64,000 nucleotides of DNA from the NCBI GenBank assembly GCA_008933995.1, contig WARS01000065.1, positions 2,298,612 through 2,362,611 of the forward strand. Reading direction: 5' to 3'. Below the pieces are notes generated by a model. That model searched no databases and was not told where the DNA came from. It was given only the letters and a program-made list of their open reading frames with translations. How positions within the stretch are numbered: the stretch's first letter is position 1; each line of letters begins with the position of its first letter. Both the position numbers and the translations under genes were made by a program. Below are positions 58,971 to 64,000 of the stretch, piece by piece. The stretch is from Datnioides undecimradiatus. Its lineage: Eukaryota; Chordata; Actinopteri; Lobotiformes; Datnioididae.

Positions 58971-59738
58971 ACTCTGACTCTTACCATAGAACCGCAATTG
59001 ACTGGTTCACACTACAAGCCACAGACAGCATGAGCACAGGTATGTTCTTTTAAACACAGGTTGTTGGGGGTGACTGGAGTCTTTGTGCACCTCAGGCACG
59101 TTCCAGAGCTTCAGCCTCAGCTCAGAGGCTGTACTGGTAAACGGCGCCTCGGGGTGCCCTCAGCAATCAGTGGCAAGAGGCTTCCTGGAAGAACAACCGT
59201 CAACGGCTTTCGCGGAGGGGCGGACATGTCTGTACAGATGCGCGCAGGCTCATACACACGGCTGCGCAGTCAAATGTTCTCTTGTTGCAAAGCGGACTGG
59301 CCAAACTGGATTCACCACACTGCACTCGCATGGTGGATTTAAGTAAACAGAAAGAAGGTGTAAGAGTATATACGAATGAAACACCTCAGATGGAGCAACA
59401 CACAAAGACAGGCTGCACATCCTCTGGCTGTTTTTAGTTCGATTACATTGTTAGATCTCCTCCTCTCCACGGCCGTTTATAGACTGTGATTGATTGACAC
59501 CTCTCCGACTCTCATATTAACTCGGCTGCACCTGTCGGGGCAGGGAAACTTGCACCCGCAACATTCTTGTAAGTACAGGGACTTTGGTGTCCTCATGTGA
59601 TTCCCCAGCGCGGCTCCGCCCAGCTTCAACCTGAGCCGAGGTCTAATCGCCGAAAAGCAAAAGAATAACTGCAAACACCTGGGTGGGCGTGGGCGTGCGG
59701 GGTGTTTACGAGCACAAAGAGAGAATAGATGTACTCAC

Positions 59739-59807
59739 TTCTGGACACTCGCACCAGTTCTGAAACACTGAAGACTCCTGATTTGATGAAGCTGTCCTCC
59801 AAGTACA
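59739..59807 (-). CDS. nfib: nfib exon: YLEDSFIKSGVF block
   Basis: Acceptor GTCCACAG, donor GTGAGT. It encodes YLEDSFIKSGVFSVSELVRV plus S-R (69 nt), nearly identical to mammalian NFIB. The junction codon with the upstream exon gives Val where mammals have Gly. The block is conserved across the NFI family and specifically NFIB-like (YLEDSF rather than FQDSF or FQESF). Confidence 0.95.
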
Positions 59808-61790
59808 CTGTGGACACAGGGACATACAGGGAATAAGTCAAACATCTCAGTCCTCACGCTTGTTGTCCATTTCACGCGTTAATGCTAACTGAAATATGGA
59901 CAGGATTAGAAACAATCACTTTGTTCAAAACGTCCAACAATTTTGCATCATTTTGGATGAATTATTGATGCTTTTTGTTTGTTTTCATTGTATTGAAGAT
60001 AATAAAATGTTTTTTCAGAGGTAAATAAACAGGCAGTATCTTCTTTCAGTCTGAGACTCATGGGCAAAAACTTGATTTCTGATGTTTTTCAGGTTCTCCA
60101 AAAGTTTCTTTTCTTTTTATTTTTATAGCATATCTCTAAAAGCAAAGACCAGAACCCATAAAAACAAGTAGGCTAAGATCAGGTCATTAAATTAATCACA
60201 GAGAAATGTACAGGGATTTAGGCGATGTCGTTCCACAGTATCATAAAAAAAAAACAACTTTAAAAAGCACATTAATCAGTGTCTGTGTTTTTCATTAGTC
60301 TTTCGTATCATACTTTGAGATTTACGCTGCCGAACTTGAAAATGAGTCTTTGTGTGTGTTTTTGTTTTCACGCGAGAGCGGCGGGACAGCTGTGTGAGGC
60401 GGCGACGTGCAGTCTCCTGCTGCCGTGACGGGAGCGCACCCAGCGCTGAACCGAGTCCGCTGCCCATTTCGCTCTAACACACAAGTAAAACTTAATAAGT
60501 GTCAATATTGACACTGCAACGCTACAGTCAGATACGGTATCGCAGCGGAGACTATCCACCTCTAACAGTCGTTCACTGCAGTCCTGATATTAAAGATTGG
60601 TTTGAAATGTGAGCCTGCTTCAGTCTGTCCAACGTAAATAAGCGATTTTGAGGCTTGGAATCATGAAACTGGTTGTCACAACACGGCCAGCTTTTTTTTT
60701 TTTTTTTCCCCCCCTCTTCGGTTTCCAGAAAACTATTTTTAGACACAACAAACGATATGTGTATATGTTAGTGTGTGTCTTGTTCCTGTTCTGTATGACC
60801 TGCGCGGGACTCTGCAAAGCTAATCAGAGGCTGTCAGTCAAGTAAAACAGCCAGACAAGTTACTGACACCCAAATGACTCCGGCTCGGCTTTGATGCCAT
60901 GCCAGGGGCGCCCGGGCCGTGCCAGACAGATAGGCGGGCGGCGCGATTGGCACCTACAAAGCCTAATGTCTCCAGTGAGCCGACGGCTTTTTGCGGGGAA
61001 CTGTGCCACTGCGCAGGGCCTCCAAGGCCTGAGTCATTGGCTCGCCAGCATGTTTTCCTTGGCACCTGTATCGGCATGACCTGCTCTTGAGGTAGAAAAC
61101 TAATTATACTTCTCAAACTATTTTCATTCCAACATTGTGACGACACAGCGCGGGTCAGTCCAGGGGAACAACAGCGCTGTCAGAGAATGTTCTCCACAGC
61201 GCGGCTTTCGCTGGCTCACCTTGACACACTCAGCTGCGAGCCAAAGGTGCAATCTGCTGTAACAGTTCCACTCCACGTCTTTGGCGTCTCTGGCTTTTTT
61301 TTTTTTTTCTTTTTCCTATCTTACTTCACACAGTGTTTGATGTTGCCACGGGGATGATCAAGATTCAAATTTAACGATCCAATCAAATTTTATTCCCCCT
61401 CAGTCCGCGCAACGTTGAAAACAACAGACTCAGCCGGTGGATTCTTTTTATTATTATTTACAGCAATTTGTGTCAGTTTGGTTCCTCTGGTTTGCTCTGA
61501 TGGTCTCTTTTTATAATACTTATAATACGTGTTTTTTGCTTTTATATGTTTGACATTGGTAAAAAAAAAAATGTATATAGTTTTAACCCCAGGCTGCTGC
61601 GAGACAGACACTTTGTTTGTTTAGATTTACAGTAAATGGCTTTGCAAGTCACTGAGTTCACAGCCGATCAACACTATTTAAACAAGGTGCGTTACGGTGT
61701 ACATAGGCCACGGTACAGTCAGCGAGCCGCTGAGAAACAATAGAGCTTTGACAAGGAGGGAGGAGGGAGGACGACTGCTACTGTACATAC
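59808..61790 (-). other. nfib: nfib intron
   Basis: About 2 kb. Poly-T runs at 60,690-60,710 and 61,298-61,310. No additional exon was recognised. Confidence 0.75.
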
Positions 61791-61847
61791 CTGGAAGAGG
61801 GTTCTTGCCTGGCTCATTGTTACTGGGACTTCCTGACTGCTGCGAGT
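61791..61847 (-). CDS. nfib: nfib exon: linker after DNA-binding domain
   Basis: Acceptor TTTGCAG, donor GTATGT. It reads (G)D-S-Q-Q-S-G-S-P-S-N-N-E-P-G-K-N-P-L-P, phase 1 at both ends (57 nt). It corresponds to the mammalian [20 protein letters not shown] segment that joins the DNA-binding domain to the YLEDSF block. Confidence 0.92.
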
Positions 61848-63552
61848 CTGCAAACACACAGAGAGATGGGGGGGGGGCTTAGTATAGCACGAGGACAACA
61901 GCATACCATCTTACTGAGACATGGTCTTCTTGTCAGCAAAGGTGCATGTGTTAAAACATTGCATCCTGTAACTTATAATAATTTAACAAATATATCAGAG
62001 CCTTTACTTTATTAATTAGCTTATTAGTGAAGGTCAGTCCCATGATGCTGATCTACCGCAAACTCACTGGGGTCAGAGTTAACATGGACTAACTGCTCGA
62101 GACGCTCAAAAAGACAAAGTGCATTTCGTGACTTCCTGAGTGTTTCTTCCTTATCTACCAGCCAAGGGGAGCAAAACCCACCGCACGTTAAACAAGACAA
62201 GTTTTATTTGAACAGCATTATCACTAATGGGAGGGCAAAGCGGAGGGAAAAGGCCTGTGTCTGACACGGGATAGCCTCAAAGATTTTACCGGCAGACCTC
62301 TGGGTAATTTTTCAAAGAGGCTGGGGGAGTGTTAGAGAGAGCGGGGGGGCCTACAGAGTGTGTTCGACCCCGCTGTGCGAGGTACGGGTACAGAACAAAA
62401 CGTGGACAGAAGACAGGAGGGGCTGGGGAAATACACGGAAACATGTGTGGAATTCTTTCCACCGGCTACAGTGCGCAGACTTTGGTATGAGATGTCCTGG
62501 ACTGACGTCTTTCACCTCGAAGCCTCGCAGGGAGGAGGACCAATCATTCCTCAGCAGTTCCTGCCCTGGTTGCGCTCTGACTGGCACAGGTGCCGTTTTT
62601 TTCCCCTTTGAAACAGCCAAAGTTGTGAAACATCAAAATCAACCTCGTCTATCATTGTATGTTGCCACAAAGAAAAACAAGGGACTCAACACAGCGAGGC
62701 CGCGCAGTGACACGCGGGGCAGAACTGAACTGCTGCCGGGCCAAACGGCGAACAGCAGCGTCTTGAGTGGACCCCCATAATGAGTCAAAGTGGCCCAAGC
62801 CCACACATGCCCCGAGACGGAGAGAGGGCCCAACGAGAAGCAGCAGGGAGATTGTCATCTACGCCTTTAACACGAGCGAGCCGAGCCGAGAAGCGAAAGA
62901 CGGTGAACTCAGATACCCTCGGCTTGCAACAACACCCCTTTTCCTGCCGCAGCTCTCATGAGCTGTGTTACAGAGGCAACGGACGGAGAAGGAAAGAGAG
63001 GGGGGTGGAAGAGAAGAAAGAAAAAAAAGCTGAAAGATTTATCCCTTTCTTGTTCTCTCTCCATGTCTCTCTCCCTCTCTCTCTTGTTCCCCCTCTCCTA
63101 AATTTGACTATTAAACAGCACTGCAAAAACAGAATGTTCTTGGCCGAAGCTCAACAATGACAAAGAAGGGAGGGAACAGGACCATACGTTAAGGAGAAAA
63201 AAAAATAAATCCCCTCTTTTCGGGATTCTCAGCCCTAAGAAACTTATGTGCGCATTTCAAGACGCTCATCTCTAACTGCAAATAGGGATCGCTTTCATCA
63301 TCGACTGCTTCAGCCTGATGATGGAAAAGAATAAAATGCGCCCGTTGCCATTTCCCAGAACCCGAGGTGACGTCGTTCGAATTGTTTGTTGTGTCTGATC
63401 AACAGACCAAAAAAGACGCGTAGAACAGAGAAAAGCTGCAAATTTCACTGAAATGCTTGTGGATTCTGTTCATTTCAGCGCTAGGATCACGATGAAAGTT
63501 GTATAGAGCTGTTGGCCTCAGTGAGTCCCTGAAGTTGCCCCCTACACACACG

Positions 63553-63581
63553 AACACACACACACACACACACACACACAC
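63553..63581 (+). repeat. (CA)n microsatellite
   Basis: About 29 bases of CA repeat. Confidence 0.93.
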
Positions 63582-63885
63582 CACACATTGACAAACACAC
63601 AGTGTGTAAAGCAGCTTTTGTGGCTGAGCGGAGGTTTGTGTGGATTTGGCACCGCACATGTCCATAAAGTGATTGCAGGGAGCTCAGTGGCCTTGTCTCC
63701 CTGTCTTCTACCCACCCACCCAGCCGCACCCCCTCCACCCCACCCCCCACCCCCCATGCCACTTTCAGAGTCATCCATCAGTCTAGTTACAACTGCCAAC
63801 TCCACGCTCGCACCCTGAGAACTGCTGAGAGGGAAAGAAACGGACAAGGGGGTGGGAGGGTGGAGAGAGAGAGGGCGGCGGAGAC

Positions 63886-63907
63886 AGAGAGAGAGAGAGA
63901 GAGAGAG
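63886..63907 (+). repeat. (GA)n microsatellite
   Basis: About 22 bases of GA repeat in a longer purine-rich stretch. Confidence 0.9.
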
Positions 63908-64000
63908 TAAAGAGGAGGTAAACGCTGAGAAGGTGGAGAAAAGGAGCGAGGAGGTGGAGGTGGGAGAGGCACGCCGGTTCGTTTAGATCGGATCAGAGTT

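Larger units (their letters stand above)
56580..59738 (-). other. nfib: nfib intron
   Basis: About 3.2 kb. Includes CT-rich tracts at 57,284-57,304, a diverged repeat at 58.6 kb and the CA microsatellite at 58.9 kb. The 57,195-57,720 open frames are chance. Confidence 0.75.
33730..61847 (-). other. nfib: nfib gene span (3' part; exons 5' of 61,847 lie beyond the window)
   Basis: Nuclear factor I/B is a nuclear, site-specific transcription factor that binds TTGGC(N5)GCCAA as a dimer and controls brain, lung and stem-cell programmes. Ten coding exons, in correct order and with continuous phase, run from 61,847 down to 39,728. They cover the residues just after the DNA-binding domain and the whole proline-rich transactivation region. 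The blocks [48 protein letters not shown] and GLSPRDP.FLHQQQ distinguish NFIB from NFIA, NFIC and NFIX. The start codon and the roughly 530-nt DNA-binding exon are right of the window. Confidence 0.95.
61848..64000 (-). other. nfib: nfib intron leading to the DNA-binding exon (runs off the window)
   Basis: No NFI DNA-binding-domain coding sequence is present up to base 64,000, so the upstream exon lies outside. The stretch holds CA (63,553-63,581) and GA (63,886-63,907) microsatellites and purine/pyrimidine-rich tracts. Confidence 0.7.

Noticed and set aside
60895-60915. GCCAGGGGCGCCC as a CTCF site
   Set aside because: One G too few in the core to fit AGRKGGC; spacing is wrong.
1-64000. Prokaryotic or viral systems (CRISPR, phage, endogenous retrovirus)
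   Set aside because: No regularly spaced direct repeats, no pol/gag-like or transposase frames, and gene structure is clearly vertebrate.

Overview
The window is vertebrate nuclear DNA, most probably from a percomorph teleost. Coding sequence lies in short exons with GT-AG introns, CA/GA microsatellites are abundant, and several degenerate interspersed repeats look like families common in percomorph genomes (for example the gctaagctaagctaa family). There are no bacterial-style operons, no phage and no CRISPR array. Nearly all long open frames are chance or microsatellite frames; the real coding sequence was found by matching short exons to splice sites and protein families.

Layout. Positions 1 to about 2,300 (+ strand) hold the last exons of a BANK1-type B-cell adaptor, cut by the left edge. 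From about 2.3 kb to 33.7 kb there is a roughly 31 kb stretch with no recognised protein gene. It holds degenerate repeats, microsatellites, blocks that look like conserved non-coding enhancers, three CTCF-like motifs (one + at 21.0 kb, two - at 32.3 and 32.5 kb) and a few orphan splice-flanked exon candidates. From 33.7 kb to the right edge (- strand) lies the 3' two thirds of nfib (nuclear factor I/B): a terminal exon with a roughly 6 kb 3' UTR, nine further coding exons up to 61,847, and an intron running off the right edge. The first exons, with the start codon and DNA-binding domain, are outside the window.

The two genes are convergent. BANK1 is a cytoplasmic adaptor in B-cell receptor signalling. 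NFIB is a dimeric CCAAT-box/TTGGC transcription factor of brain, lung and stem-cell development. Nothing suggests they act together; the desert between them is more likely part of the nfib regulatory domain.

The most informative coding observation is at the nfib 3' end. An 89-nt cassette exon (43,633-43,721) decides which of two overlapping frames is read in the terminal exon. The frame used on inclusion matches the long C-terminus known in other vertebrates. The frame used on skipping begins with the familiar SWYLG but lacks the stop that normally follows, so it runs 28 residues further. No novel defence or mobile system was seen.
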